Source: Cokeromyces recurvatus (lineage: Eukaryota; Mucoromycota; Mucoromycetes; Mucorales; Mucoraceae). From it: a stretch of 64,000 nucleotides of DNA. Shown in pieces: positions 11,892-24,236 of the stretch. A program made the position numbers and the translations under genes. Within the stretch, counting starts at the first letter, position 1, and each line of letters opens with the position of its first letter. The notes under the pieces were generated by a model, which saw nothing but the letters and a program-made list of their open reading frames with translations, ran no database searches and was not told the origin of the DNA. The stretch lies in assembly GCF_025118155.1 (NCBI RefSeq), contig NW_026251434.1, forward strand, positions 99,219-163,218, given 5' to 3'.

Positions 11892-14340
11892 AGAAAAAGA
11901 TTGACTGTTATTTGACCCCTTTTTATATAAATATTTTTTGGAAGAGGGAAAAAAAAAATGAATAAAATATCCGGAGTTTATTCTTTGAATGTATCTTGTT
12001 TCATATGACTTGGATTATAAAGATTATATAATTGCATTTGGTAAATGAGGGTTTACAAAGATCATTTCTAAAACTAAAGTTCTACAAGACTTGATAAGTT
12101 AAAATGTTGGTATAAATAGTAACTTCAGCTTTCTTATTTTGGGAAAATTATCCTTAATACGGTATGAACTCTCCATATATACAAAAATATAGAGGCACAT
12201 AAAACAAACGATTTGTAAGAGCGTTTCATCATAACTTCACATCGTTCATACATATACATGCTTTATGACCTTTATTTTTCTTTTTCTTTTTTTTTTTAAA
12301 CAAAAAGAAATATTTTTTTTTTTTTTTGGAATCAAGTACTAAAATTGAAACCGGATAAATAGTCGTTATTTGAATTTCTTTTTTACTATAAAACACAACA
12401 AAATGTTATAAAAATAACTACTAACACGTTTAGTTACCATTAACCGCGTTTCCTTGCTTTTCTAGACTTGTCAAATCTAGGAACATTTTATCCGTTTATG
12501 AAAAAATCTGAAAAATAGTCTGATCCCTTTCTTTAATTGTAATTTTCAATATCTTTAAAGAAACTATTAATACTTGATTAACACTCCTAAATGTTATTAT
12601 TTTATTTAAAGACATATAGCATTAAAACCTTTTTTTTATATATATTGAATTAAGCTACTTGTTAAAATTAGAAAAAGGTACAGTTCAAATAAACAAGCTC
12701 AGTTTTGGTAATTACAGCAGTAACAAGAGCATTATGATCTACGATCAAGTTTTCTTTTTTATAATCAAATATTAACATTGAAATAGACGGTTTATACTTA
12801 AAAATAGTATATACTTATCTCGCCCTTTATTTTATTTTTTTTACCTCAATCTTTTTCTTTAATATTTTTTATAAAGTAATTAGTCAATGTCTTTAAAAAT
12901 AGATTTTTTTAGCTATCAATATAGTAACCTTTATGTTTAACATTTTATGTCAAATAATAGAAAGGTTACAATTATTGATCTTATCTTGTAATGATCTATC
13001 ACGCTTCAGAGTAATACTAATACTAATGGCTTACTTAATAGTTTAAAGGTATATTTAAGTTTAACAATAGTTACTTACTCTCTCGATTTTAAAGTAATAA
13101 GGATGTTTTATATTCATTTTGAAGTTGAAATATGAAGTTTCCCTGTTTCTATCAAAAGTTACGTTATACAAAGATAGCATAAAAAAAAAGGCTGTTTTCT
13201 ATTTTTAGTTTCTATTTTAGGAAAAATTATCCCTAAACGTTATATTATATAAAGACAATAATGAAATTAAGAAATTGCTAATATACCAAAAAGCATAATG
13301 TCTATGTGCACACTTTATCGTCTCTTTAAATCTTATAAATCTTTTACAATTTCTTTTTTATCGTGTTAATCAATTAGTAAGCCGTAAAAAAAATATTTTG
13401 TAGCTTCCAGGTTTTTTTTTTTGCACATCATTAGTTCATTGGTCTAATTTTAGAAAAATGCACGAAAATCTCCAAACAAAAGTATATATTTTGAAACAGC
13501 AATAGGATTTATTTTTTAAAAAAAAATTACATAAATGTCTTTAAACACGCGCGCATATATACATATTTATTACTTTGTTTCTACTAAATATTGGCAAATA
13601 GTAATAAAAAAGTACAACACAGTAGCTATTAATAAATATCAAGTCTTTATTGTTATATTCTGATCTCACTCTTCTTTTTTTTTCCCTCCGCTAAATTTTA
13701 AAATGAAAAATTCTTTTAAAAATAGTTTTTTTTTTTTTTTTTTTTTTTTTTTTGAAGAAAACCCCTTTTACTGCTGAATTATTATTATTTGTCTGTTTGA
13801 GACACAGACACAGCAATAAGCGCTTTTAAGTAATAATGAAAATAATGAAATAGTTTAATTTTACAAATAGGATTAAAACTTCATAACTTAAGATTATATT
13901 TTCTTTTTTAATACACAGAATCTAAATAAATGAATTGAAGGTTTTTTTAAAAATAAAATAAATATTTGTATTAAATTACAAATATAGTCGCCTATATTCT
14001 TTTTATAATATTACTGTGCTTTATGTCGTTCTTTTTTTTAAAAAAACATTTTATGAATAATATATTAACAAATCAATACTTTTATATAATGGGCTATTAT
14101 TAAATAAAGGATGTATTTTATGCATTATTTTGTTTAATTCTGTCATCAGTTTTTTTTTTCTTTTTAATTATTTATTTACCCGCTAAATAAATGTCATACT
14201 TCGTGCCTAAAATAAAAAAAGTATGCAATTAGAAAACATTCTAAGTGTTTATGTTTTTATATTTATAAAAAAACTGCATCCTATTATAGAAGGGCTATTT
14301 CTTGATTTCCTTTCATTACTCGCTTTTTTGTTTTTTGTTT

Positions 14341-14372
<32 letters not shown>

Positions 14373-15405
14373 TTTTTTTTTTGTCGAATAGCATTGAAAC
14401 AAAGCAAACTATCAAGTTTCAAAAGGAAAAGTATACTTCTCTAATCTATCATTCTATGACTCTAGCTGTCTTTATTTTCTGTTATAAGCGTATCTATGTA
14501 ATTTATTAGATAATAATAACTTTTTACTCTGATTAAATCGTTTTTTAAGAATAGAGTAAAATACGTTAAATACGCCTTTGTCATTTAACTGCTACTTTTT
14601 TATTTCTGCTTTCTTTAATTACCATATTTATTTAATTCTGGTTTTCATTATGCTTTATTTTTTTGTTTGTTTGTTTGTTTGTTTGTTTGATTTTTACCAA
14701 ACATAACTTCTATTGCCCTCTGCTTCTATTTTTCTATTTCTTCTTATAAATTTCCATTTGATATTACCACAACGGTAAAGTGTTTGTTGATCCTTTACTA
14801 TATATGTTACAGTGAAGTGTAAACTCTGAGTTAAAAATCAGTTCTGTTATTCCATTTTCATGAATCTTTCCTTTTACACAAAAATTTCAAATGATATAGA
14901 GAGCTTCTTACCTGTGTATATAACAAGAGTTGTTTCATTCTATGCTATTCAAGTGGGTGTTGCGGTTGCATAATTATCATCAACACTTTTATTGATAGCA
15001 TAGTATGAGCTAAAAAAAAAATAATAGTTGAGGCTCGAGCATGTACATGCTGCCGTTTTTTTTTTTTTTATCTTATCTTAACATGATATAAATCTGACTG
15101 CTATACCATAGTTTTTCAGAGTAAATAGTAGTATCATCGTTTGTATTCTGTATATTACTCACCGTCAGATACTTTATGAATGCACCAGTTAGAATAAACA
15201 CAAAAACAAATTCAATTCTCTGCACCTATTGACGTTTTACAAACTCCTCTTCTGTTGATAAATATCTAAAAATAGTATTTCTGATGACGATCAAAAAATT
15301 GAAATTTTGTCATTTGGAAAGGACATACTAACTCTCGTTTACAGTATTTTTCGAAAGTATTCGCGTACTTTATAAAAATTATTTCACGCACTAACCAAAT
15401 AAAAA
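11892..15405. other. AT-rich intergenic stretch, nothing recognised
   Basis: Contains T-runs (for example about 13725-13753), a (TTTG)n microsatellite at about 14663-14689 and no ORF with recognisable content. I see no RNA gene. Confidence 0.55.
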
Positions 15406-15960
15406 TTAATGCATTGACAAATCATTATTTGAACAGTCTTCAAATCTTGACAATGAATGCCTGCAAAATCCTTGGAGGTCGCTTACGAGCACACTGTTGT
15501 AAGCTTCTCTGATATTCTCAAACAACGTTTCTTCTTCAAGTAGTATTTCCCTCTTGACTTTACTCTTGAAAACAGACCAAAACTGTTCAATTAGATTTAG
15601 TTTAGGTGAGTAAGGAGAGGGGGGGAGAGAGAGAGAGATAAACACAACCGTAACCATGAGCTTCAGTATACTTTCGAATGTCAACGTGTTTATGAATAGA
15701 AAAGTTGTCCATTACCAGTGAATGTCCCTTAAACTCTTTGAATTTGTGTTCATAATTTCTATCGTGCTAGCGATAAAAATTGAAGTAATTGCTAGTTACC
15801 GTACCCACCTTTTCCTGTCTCTGGCTTCTTGACAACCCCTCTTAAAGCCTTTCTTTTTTTTCGATGGTGATGTAGCCTTTTGGAACCTTTAACTGTACGT
15901 TTATTACACTAGAGACTGACATGGCTGCCATGATAGTATGTGATTTTGCCTTTGTAATAT
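15406..15960 (-). pseudogene. IS630-type transposase, C-terminal half, frameshifted at a CT microsatellite
   Basis: Reading the minus strand, AAMSVSSVINVQLKVPKG, then HSLVMDNFSIHKHVDIRKY with the second catalytic Asp, then YSPKLNLIEQFWSVFKSKVK with the final acid region are all clear. The two halves are in different frames. The shift lies inside an expanded (CT)n-C6 tract at about 15619-15640, which replaces the usual YLPPYSPE linker. A stop also interrupts the upstream part. The copy is inactive. N-terminal HTH sequences are not visible. Confidence 0.75.
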
Positions 15961-18045
15961 TGAACGCATTTCAAATTTATTTTTCTTTTTTCTTTACACG
16001 TAAAGATAGAAACCAGTAACATGGACAAAAGTGTATTAATACTTTATTTAAATCTTTCATCATTGGTAATAAAGAAGTGTATATTTGATTCATAATGAAT
16101 TTAGTAATCCATAAACATTTTTTCCATGTATATACATATACATTAATAAGGAAGAAGTTATCTATCCAGCTATACACTACACATCTTTATTATTATTATT
16201 ATTATGTTGAGTACATATTCAAGAAATACATTAAAGAAAATTCACACTTTTAAATAATATTTAGGAAATAATAGATTTTATTACAATTATACAGTTTATA
16301 AGCAATAATATATATTGTATATATATCAAAGAGAGCTAAAAAGTAAAAGCTAGTTAGTAAGAACATTATTTTATAAAAAAATAAAATAAAAAGTCAATAA
16401 AAAGCCAATTGAACATTCAGGTCTAAAATATGGGGTGGAGGGTCTAAAATATAACATTATGGAGAGATAATACTAGAATGACGATTGTTGAGACCAAGTT
16501 GCTGAAGAGATTCATTTGTTGCACCCAGCCCGGTGGGGATATAGAGACGCCTACCCTCTACCTATTACCCATCAGTAAAGGGTAGAATGATATACTAGTT
16601 GCCCACCTTTACATCTACCTGTCAATGTGTCCCGCATATATAGAGATATATTTATATGTCTATCGTCATCATTATGTTCAAGTCTATGGTTTTTAAAGAA
16701 GAAGAAGAAAGAGAATAAGATAAGAGAATAAATAGAGAAGAAGAAAGATAATAAGAGAATAAATAACAAGAATAATAATAATAACAAGAAAAGAGAATAA
16801 ATAGAGAAGAAGAAGGATAATAGGGAAGAAAGAGGAATTTTGTTTGAAAAATAAGGCGTGTTTATATCTTTTTTTTTTTCCTTTTTTTTTGAGGCTTGAA
16901 GTCAGATGTGACAATAATACACTTGACATTGAGAAACATACTGTACACCATGAAATCTGAATTGTATACTTTAGCCTCATTGCTTTTCAATTCACCTTTG
17001 GCCCTATATAAACATTTAAAAAAAACCGTCAGCTATCCATTCATAACCATCTTAGATATCTATACTACTATATTACCATTGGATTGGGAAACGACTATTA
17101 GAATTAAAAACGGAATGTAACACCGGTGATAATTAGTGGTGCGCACAGGAATCTTCTACTAAACAATTGGGCAATCCAAGTAAAGATATTAACGATCATA
17201 TTAGTAACATCTCGAAATATCAGACCAGATCAGACTAGATCAGTGTTAAACTTTTGTTGATGTTTACATCTGGGTTAGAACATGAGCTGTATGAATATCC
17301 AGTAAGTTGTTGTTTGCTGTAGCCTCAGACAAGAATTTTGCGCTCAATGATGGTGATGAGAGCCAATCAACAGGAGGAGTATTCAGGGGAAAAAATACAT
17401 AACTTGTTACAGAGTCATTTTAAAAAAACAAATCCTTTTTATGATAATGACATCTTGCCTCAGACGCATCTATATACCAAAGAAGTCCTTTATTGCATCT
17501 TTCTGAACGATATTACCATGATTGTAGTCGTCTTTACAACTAAGTTAATTGAAATAGGCCATCATTTATTAAATGGTAAAGAGGTTATTCAAATAAAACT
17601 CGTGTATTGTACTTCATAGCATAATATTCATTCTATATTCGGTTTTAATAACATCCATTGTTTAGTTATAGTCTCTTTCTTCTTTAAACAACCTAATGCC
17701 TTTATTGAGTGTTAAAATTAGTTTAATAACGTTGAATAAAGCATTAAAAGATGATACAACCAGCGACATTAAAGATTTGTTTATGCAAAAAACGAATTTC
17801 GAGAATTTTTGAGAAGCAAAAGCTTCAGGGTTCTTTTCCATAGAGATGTGACGCTCAAAAAAAAAAATGAAATAGGGTGCCTTATCTATCTCTGACAATC
17901 TATTAGAGTAACTTGGGAACAAGTTTTTACAATTTGAGGTGTTAATGTGTCGCTACCATTGAAGAGTCACCTTTTAACACCATACTTTACTTTTGATCAT
18001 AACTCCTCGATAGGAGTAAGAAAAGGATGGATAGGGAAGATAATA
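15961..18045. other. Gene-poor stretch with decayed coding traces and purine repeats
   Basis: Includes an imperfect purine-rich tandem repeat at 16697-16835 (units of about 50 bp built on agagaataaatagagaag). Open stretches at 16896-17120 and 17338-17619 have coding-like composition but stops and no recognisable motif. I can assign no function and suspect old TE sequence. Confidence 0.5.
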
Positions 18046-18134
18046 TGTCATGAGTTGACTTATAATGTCATATTCCTTGATTTAACAAGTGGATCAAGGA
18101 ATTCATTATCTATAACATATCTTAGTATTTAAAA
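18046..18134 (+). mobile_element. Internally deleted copy of the solo-LTR family
   Basis: From 18046 the sequence begins TGTCATGAGTTGACTTATAA and matches, with scattered substitutions, the start of the 360-bp solo LTR at 56839-57198 (read on the minus strand there). The match then jumps to later LTR blocks (ggaattc, then cattatctataacatatctta), so about 100 bp are missing. No target-site duplication is visible. Confidence 0.55.
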
Positions 18135-18736
18135 AGGGGAAAAGATTACTGTGAATGCAAGTCAAAGATACTTAAACTGGTTTTCATAGCATACATCAAA
18201 GAATCTAAAATCGTTAATCTTTACAACATCATTTTGGCAAACGATGTATGTGAGTAAAAGAATAATTTTAAGCACAACATAAGGGAGACTAAATGAGATG
18301 CATATTAGTTGCCTAAATAGGAAAAAAGAAAGTTTATGAGAATATAAACAAAAATGTGAAAACAAAAGACATTTATTTTACTTACTTTTCTCTCCTTTAA
18401 CATAAACACATTTTATATAGTCATAAAGAAGATATAAAATTGACAACATTTTACTATTCTACACATTGGTACTTTTTATAAGAAAGGAAGAAAATTAAAT
18501 AATGTAACTGTGTGTATGTGTGTGTATTAAATGTGGGGTAACACATATTCTTATCGATTTCATATGATTGTGACTGTAATTTACAATAACGACCTCCTTA
18601 TTCTTATAAAAAAGAGATATTCAAAGTTATTATTTTTTCCCTTTTTTTCGTCTTCTTTATCTTCTTTATTATTACTATTTCTTCTGTTGGTAAGTCATTA
18701 AATAATACTATTTTATTCTTCTTCTTCTTCCCTGCC

Positions 18737-18902
18737 CTAGGAGGAAATTCTTTTTCTCATGGTTATCACTTATGTAACGCCTTCTGAATCAACAAGACAC
18801 CCTATCTTGCCCTCCTTGAATTAGGAGGACACTGTAGGGTATCTTGTTGTTTCAGAGGGCGTTACATATTGTGCTAGCCATGGGTTTTTTCTAACCTCCT
18901 AG
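18737..18902. mobile_element. 166-bp foldback / MITE-like element
   Basis: The two halves are imperfect inverted repeats over roughly 65 bp each, from ctaggagg at the left edge to cctcctag at the right edge. The best-conserved core is TATGTAACGCC.TCTGAA.CAACAAGA.ACCCTA and its complement. The loop of about 30 bp itself contains a small inverted repeat (cctcctt/aaggagg type). No coding capacity. No partner transposase with these ends was seen in the window. Confidence 0.65.
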
Positions 18903-19637
18903 TAAAAATAAAAAATACAAGAACAAAGAAGGTGCAAAGAATCCTAGCCTCCACGCGGCCACCTTTGGACTGCAGTAAATATTATTATTTTTACTGTTGA
19001 CGAATTGGGGATTCACTTTTTATATGAAATAAAAATGAAAATAAAATACAATAAATATATCTTTTCTTACGCGTCTTTTAATAATCTTGTGCCTTCTTTA
19101 ACTATTGTTTGTATTATAAAATATCTTTTTGCTCAAAGTTGACTTTGAGAAGTATAAAAATCTATTCAAGATACGCGTCATTTGGTTTATTACTAATGCA
19201 CGTATAAGAATTAAATAAACAGTTTGTTAATTCTAATCAAAATATATGACTTAAATAGCTCGCTAAAATAATATTTTATCAACTGTTAATTTGAATACAC
19301 CGTTCTAAAATGCAAATAGTAAAAAAGGAGAATTACATTTTTTTAGTAAAATCATCATTGTTATAAGCAAAACAGTAGTCCACGTGAGAAAGTAACAAAT
19401 CGGAGAAGATACAGAAAAAAGTAAGTGCCTTTTTATATAAATATATATACTTGACGCATATAAAACTGTGCTCTTTTTTTTTGCCAAGTTAATTCTTATG
19501 AACTTAATATTGGATTATATCAATATTATTTTACATAATTCTTCATTATTGAATCATTTTTCATCTTTTTATAAATATAAAAATTCATTTTATTCAAACA
19601 AACAAGAAAAGATTTATCACAGTGATAATAAAAAAAA
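18903..19637. other. Intergenic, nothing recognised
   Basis: AT-rich sequence with no supported gene. A TATAAATA at about 19569-19576 lies some 65 bp before the ORF starting at 19638 and could be its TATA element. Confidence 0.5.
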
Positions 19638-20102
19638 ATGAATATCGCAACAGCAAATATTACGCCTGCATATACCACAACACAATTATTGTTATCTAAT
19701 AGCAAACCATATATACTATCTCAGAGAATTATTATCGATCTTACCTCAATTGTACTTCAATCGAAAAAAGACACAACAAATACTCTATTAACATTAAATA
19801 ATATAATGATCAATAGTAGTAAGAATGATTATTATGACTCTTCTTTTCTTCAAAATGAAAAAACATATAGCCTGACAGCAACAGCGGCACATCAGCCTAA
19901 ACGCCCTAGTTGGACATACTCCTATATTTATTTACGAGGATCAAGAACTAACTGTGATAATCTAAGAATGCTTGTTACAGAACAAAATATGATTCGTGCA
20001 TCCAAAATTACGAGAGTACTTAAACCAAGAAGCGTATATTTACCTAAGCGTAAAGATAAATTTATTTGGGGGAAACTAAGTCATTTAAGACAAATTGTAT
20101 AA
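19638..20102 (+). CDS. Unrecognised 154-aa basic protein
   Basis: A single-exon ORF of 154 aa starts with an A-rich Kozak-like context (aaaaaaaATGAAT), about 65 bp after a TATA-like element. I recognise no domain. The N-terminal two thirds are Ser/Thr/Asn-rich. The last 65 residues are basic and denser, including RPSWTYSYIYLRGSR and VYLPKRKDKFIWGKLSHLR, which looks like a conserved module. There is no signal peptide or membrane segment. It could be a lineage-specific nuclear or regulatory protein. The compositional contrast with surrounding non-coding DNA and the clean frame support it as a real gene, but only moderately. Confidence 0.5.
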   Translation: MNIATANITPAYTTTQLLLSNSKPYILSQRIIIDLTSIVLQSKKDTTNTLLTLNNIMINSSKNDYYDSSFLQNEKTYSLTATAAHQPKRPSWTYSYIYLRGSRTNCDNLRMLVTEQNMIRASKITRVLKPRSVYLPKRKDKFIWGKLSHLRQIV

Positions 20103-20839
20103 TAAAAAATATTTTCTGCTGCAAAATGTATACACATTAAAAAAAAAGGACTTTATTGAGATTAAACCAAACTTTACTTCTAAATGTTCTCAAATTGTTT
20201 TTTTATTATTAGATATTTCATAAAATGACGCTATATTGAGAAAGACTGAATCAGTCATTTTAACATATCCGTTAAAACAGGCACAATATAAAATGAAACA
20301 ACAGCCATTAAAAGGCAGTATTTGTACCACGAAAACAGAGTTATTAACTAGAGAAGGTTTATATAAAAGTAAGTTACCACTATTGTAAGAAAGAGTAAGC
20401 ATAACTTACATGTAAGCTCCCTCCCCCTCCCCATTCTATATATTGTAATGATAACATTTTTTTTCTGGGATATTATCATAAGCCTCTAAAAGAAGTCAGT
20501 CAGTCAGTCAGTCAGTCAGTCCCTAAAAAAAGAGGATTGTATCTCTGTTACAAAAAATAACATTGAGGGAGGAGAGCTCATTAGCTATTTTAGATACTCG
20601 GTTACAATGCATATTTGCAGTAAACCATTATATGTTATATTTAATGACAAAAGCTGACGTCTCTATTGATATGTGTTTACATATGTACATAGAACTTGGA
20701 TCCTTAAAGATAATAATAAAACTGATGTTTAATAGTGCATGTAGAGGAGATCTTTATTGGTCAAGCTGCACCTTCAATCTACAGGGGCGTCAAAAAAAAA
20801 TGCGAGAAACAATTCCTCATCATTGCATTGTAAAATAGC

Positions 20840-20870
<31 letters not shown>

Positions 20871-21020
20871 CGTCAGAAGCAAAAAGATAGTTAACAGGTA
20901 AGATGTCTTCACATAAATCTTACAGGGTCCGAAAATTAATTTCGTTGTGTCTTCAAGCTTTTTTCCATTTTGTCCAATAACGGTAAGCATTGCATCAGAA
21001 ATTTAACTTTAATTCGCCCA

Positions 21021-21061
<41 letters not shown>

Positions 21062-21064
21062 AAT
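20103..21064. other. Intergenic with microsatellites
   Basis: Holds an (AGTC)n repeat at about 20495-20521, T-run 20844-20870 and an A35 run at 21025-21059 immediately before the next ATG. No gene recognised. Confidence 0.5.
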
Positions 21065-21824
21065 ATGAAAAAAACAAAACATAGTAAATTTTCGCCGCTT
21101 TTTATGCTATTTCGTTCTTTATTAGTAGCAAGAAGAAGATTAAATTTCAAAACATTAAATTTTGTTATTGAAGAAAATCATAAACAGACTTTATTAAAAC
21201 AGACTATTTTAAAAAAAAGAATAATGTCAACTAAATCAGAAGATGAATGGAGAGCTATTTTAACACCCGAGCAGTTTCGAGTACTTCGTCAAAAAGGTAT
21301 ACGAACATTATGTTCCTTTTGAAAATGAATACTAATAATAACTTAAGGAACCGAGCGTCCCGGAAGTGGTGAATATAACAAATTTAATAAAAAAGGTAAA
21401 GAACATGAAGAATCTACCTATATCTAATTCGTTATAAAGGTGTTTATCATTGTGCTGGTTGTAATGCGCCTCTTTATGTTTCTGATACAAAATTTGATAG
21501 TGGCTGTGGATGGCCTGCATGTAAGTGGAATATTTTGTTTTATAGTAATGAATATTAACTTTTACTTTTTGTTCTTAGTTTTTGATGGTATTCCTGGTAT
21601 AGTACACATTATATGCATTATTATTACGTAATTAAAATTTATGTTTTTTTTTTCTAGGCGCCATTGTTAGATACGAAGATAATTCACATGGAATGCAACG
21701 TACCGAAATATGTTGTGCCAAATGTGGTGGTCACTTAGGTCATATATTCAAAGGTGAAGGGTTTAATACGCCTACTAATGAAAGACACTGTGTTAACAGT
21801 ATCAGTCTTCGATTTCATGAATAA
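21065..21824 (+). CDS. msrB: Methionine-R-sulfoxide reductase (MsrB)
   Basis: Five exons, 21065-21296, 21348-21395, 21440-21520, 21579-21596 and 21658-21824, give 181 aa. The introns are 44-61 nt and exon 4 is only 18 nt. The protein reduces methionine-R-sulfoxide in oxidised proteins. Visible are the substrate-site motif GCGWPAFF, two zinc CxxC pairs (CAGC and CAKC), GHLGHIF and the catalytic cysteine in [11 protein letters not shown]. The first 53 residues are basic and partly hydrophobic ([20 protein letters not shown]), compatible with a mitochondrial presequence. A second in-frame ATG (MSTKSEDEW) would give a cytosolic form. Unspliced, the sequence looks broken; splicing restores a perfect MsrB frame. 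An A35 tract sits immediately upstream of the first ATG. Confidence 0.93.
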
Positions 21825-22049
21825 ATAATCACATAAACTGTGGCTTGTTTATTTTCATAAAACTATCCAATTATATTGCTGATTCAAAAAAATGATTTAT
21901 AAATAAAATTTTTTTCAGTTTGCTATGAATCCTTCTTCCATTTAGCAAATTTAACTTAGTCACCGCTGGTATGATCTAATTGTTTAACTAAAAATTTAGT
22001 AAACTTACTAAAGTTTTACTGTTTTGTTTTTATAGAGAATTCGCTAAGA
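21825..22049. promoter_or_regulatory. Short intergenic/promoter region before RPS20
   Basis: Only 225 bp separate the msrB stop from the RPS20 start. It must hold the 3' end of msrB and the RPS20 promoter. No specific element is recognised. Confidence 0.4.
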
Positions 22050-22631
22050 ATGTCCTACGTCGTAAGTCAATAAAATCAAATTTATGGCAATTTCAAATTT
22101 ATTAAAAAAATTTCATATTTTCTCTAGGCTAAGAACACTACTGAAAAGCCTGGTCTTGAGGAACAAGAACAACCCAAGTAAGTATTCTTTTTTTTGAAAT
22201 TAATAATATAATTGCATTGTGGAATAAATAACTCATGCCCTTTTTTTTTGTAAAGGATTCACCGTATCCGTATTACCTTGACTTCTCGCAACGTCAAGAA
22301 CTTGGAAAAGGGTAAATAATATAAGAACTAAATCACACTATAACAATAAGTGATATGTTGACATTTATTGTGTATTGCAGTTTCTTCTGATCTTATCCAA
22401 CGTGCTAAAGATAAGCAACTCAAGGTTAAGGGACCTGTTCGTCTTCCTACCAAGGTTCTCCGTATTACTACTCGTAAGTCACCCTGTGGTAATGGTTCTG
22501 AGACCTTTGACCGTTTCGAGATGAGAATCCACAAGCGTTTGATTGATTTGCACTCTCCCTCTGAGATTGTTAAGCAAATCACTTCTATTTCCATTGAACC
22601 TGGAGTTGAAGTTGAGGTCACTATTGCTTAA
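22050..22631 (+). CDS. RPS20: 40S ribosomal protein uS10 (S20)
   Basis: Four exons, 22050-22061, 22128-22177, 22256-22311 and 22381-22631, encode 122 aa, the normal family size. After a short variable N-terminus the sequence follows eukaryotic uS10 closely: [35 protein letters not shown] and [19 protein letters not shown], ending VEVEVTIA. It is part of the head of the small ribosomal subunit. The first exon codes only four residues, as often in ribosomal protein genes. Exon 4 with ten bases of intron 3 is the outer end of the large inverted repeat and is duplicated at 33662-33912. This copy is the complete, presumably functional one. Confidence 0.96.
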
Positions 22632-22778
22632 ATAAAAAGTAAAAAGTAAAAATAAAAATAAAAAAAAGTAGTAGGTCTCATGTGAGAAATCATAACGTTT
22701 TGAACGGAAAAGAGACCAGGCTTTTCTTTTTAAAAAAAAAAAAAAAATGCTTATATAAATTGTTTAATGTTTATATGC

Positions 22779-22802
22779 AGTAGTAATATTAGTAGTAGTA
22801 GT

Positions 22803-22881
<79 letters not shown>

Positions 22882-23200
22882 TAGTAGTAATAGTAATAGT
22901 AGTAGTAGTATTAGTAGTAGTAGCTAGTAGTAGTAGTTAGTAATATTAGTAGTAGTAGTTAGTAGTAGTAGTAGTAGTAGTAATAGTAATAGTAGTAGTA
23001 GTAGTAGTAGCTAGTAGTAGTTAGTAATATTAGTAGTAGTAGTAGTTAGTAGTAGTAGTAGTAGTAGTAATAGTAATAGTAGTAGTAGTAGTAGTAGCTA
23101 GTAGTAGTTAGTAATATTAGTAGTAGTAGTAGTTAGTAGTAGTAGTAGTAGTAATAGTAATAGTAGTAGTAGTATTAGTAGTAGTAACTGTTGTTGTTGT
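22779..23200 (+). repeat. GTA trinucleotide microsatellite block
   Basis: About 400 bp of (GTA)n interrupted by TTA, GCTA and ATA units, with a higher-order repeat of roughly 75-80 bp (…agctagtagtagttagtaatattag…), ending in (TTG)n. The mirror copy is at 33103-33513. Confidence 0.9.
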
Positions 23201-23958
23201 TATGGTATAATACACTATTAAAGGGGGATGATAAATAATAGTTAATTAGAGCTAAATATAATAAACTATTGAAAAAGGGTGTATGCCTTATATATATACA
23301 TATATGTACATGCCTGAAAGAAGTGATAATTATAGAGATATATATTCCTATAATACTTTGTGTATTAGAGATTAAATTATTATCTTATATAATAAAAAAA
23401 GACAAACTTTAGGTAATATTATCTAATATATGAAAGGTAATAATAGAGTATTCATTTAGTTATAATAATTGATACTATCATTATTATTAAAAGAAACAGA
23501 CTTTACACTTAGATCTTGAATTAAGCATGATATTATATTAAATAAATATAAAAATAGAACGAGTAATAATAAATAAGCAATAGACAATCATCTGTATTGA
23601 TTGAATGTCAAAGATATCGAGAAAGAAAGAAAATTGATAAGCTTCAATAAGTTAAAGTATTATGTAATGTATATAAGTAGCACGTTATATATTACAAATA
23701 GTAAGTAACATTCAATCATACTACCGAATAAAAACAAGCCTTTTGATATATATATATTTTATACATATTATTATTAATATTAGCTTAAGCAAGTTATAGA
23801 AAAATAAAAAGGTATGCTTGTGTATCTACTATGACATGTATAAAAGTATTCTCAATATGTTAAGGATATATTTGATCAATATCTACTGTATGTATTCATA
23901 ATAATATACTCACAGATACTGTTTAAACATCTTGTATAGATCCTGTTCTCCTGAGACT

Positions 23959-23989
<31 letters not shown>

Positions 23990-24182
23990 TTAAAGAAAAG
24001 AAAGAAAAAAAGAACTATCTTTAATAGACATCTTGTATGGTAAACTCTATTTTGTGAATATTCTTTGCTCTATTTACACTGAATCTGAACAATAATAGAA
24101 AATGAAAAATAATAGTGATATTATTGAATTTTTAATGCTGTAGATTATAATCTAAATAATATCAAAGGTCTTTTAACACGAC

Positions 24183-24236
<54 letters not shown>

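Noticed and set aside
21297..21439. Apparent stop and frameshifts early in msrB, suggesting a pseudogene
   Set aside because: Two short GT-AG introns (51 and 44 nt) remove them and restore a perfect MsrB sequence.
22328..22621. Antisense ORF over RPS20 exon 4, repeated at 33672-33941
   Set aside because: Both are complements of the RPS20 last exon; the repetition only reflects the inverted duplication.
22779..23200. Possible CRISPR-like or satellite array in the GTA region
   Set aside because: There are no unique spacers; it is a microsatellite with a higher-order period, in a eukaryotic genome.
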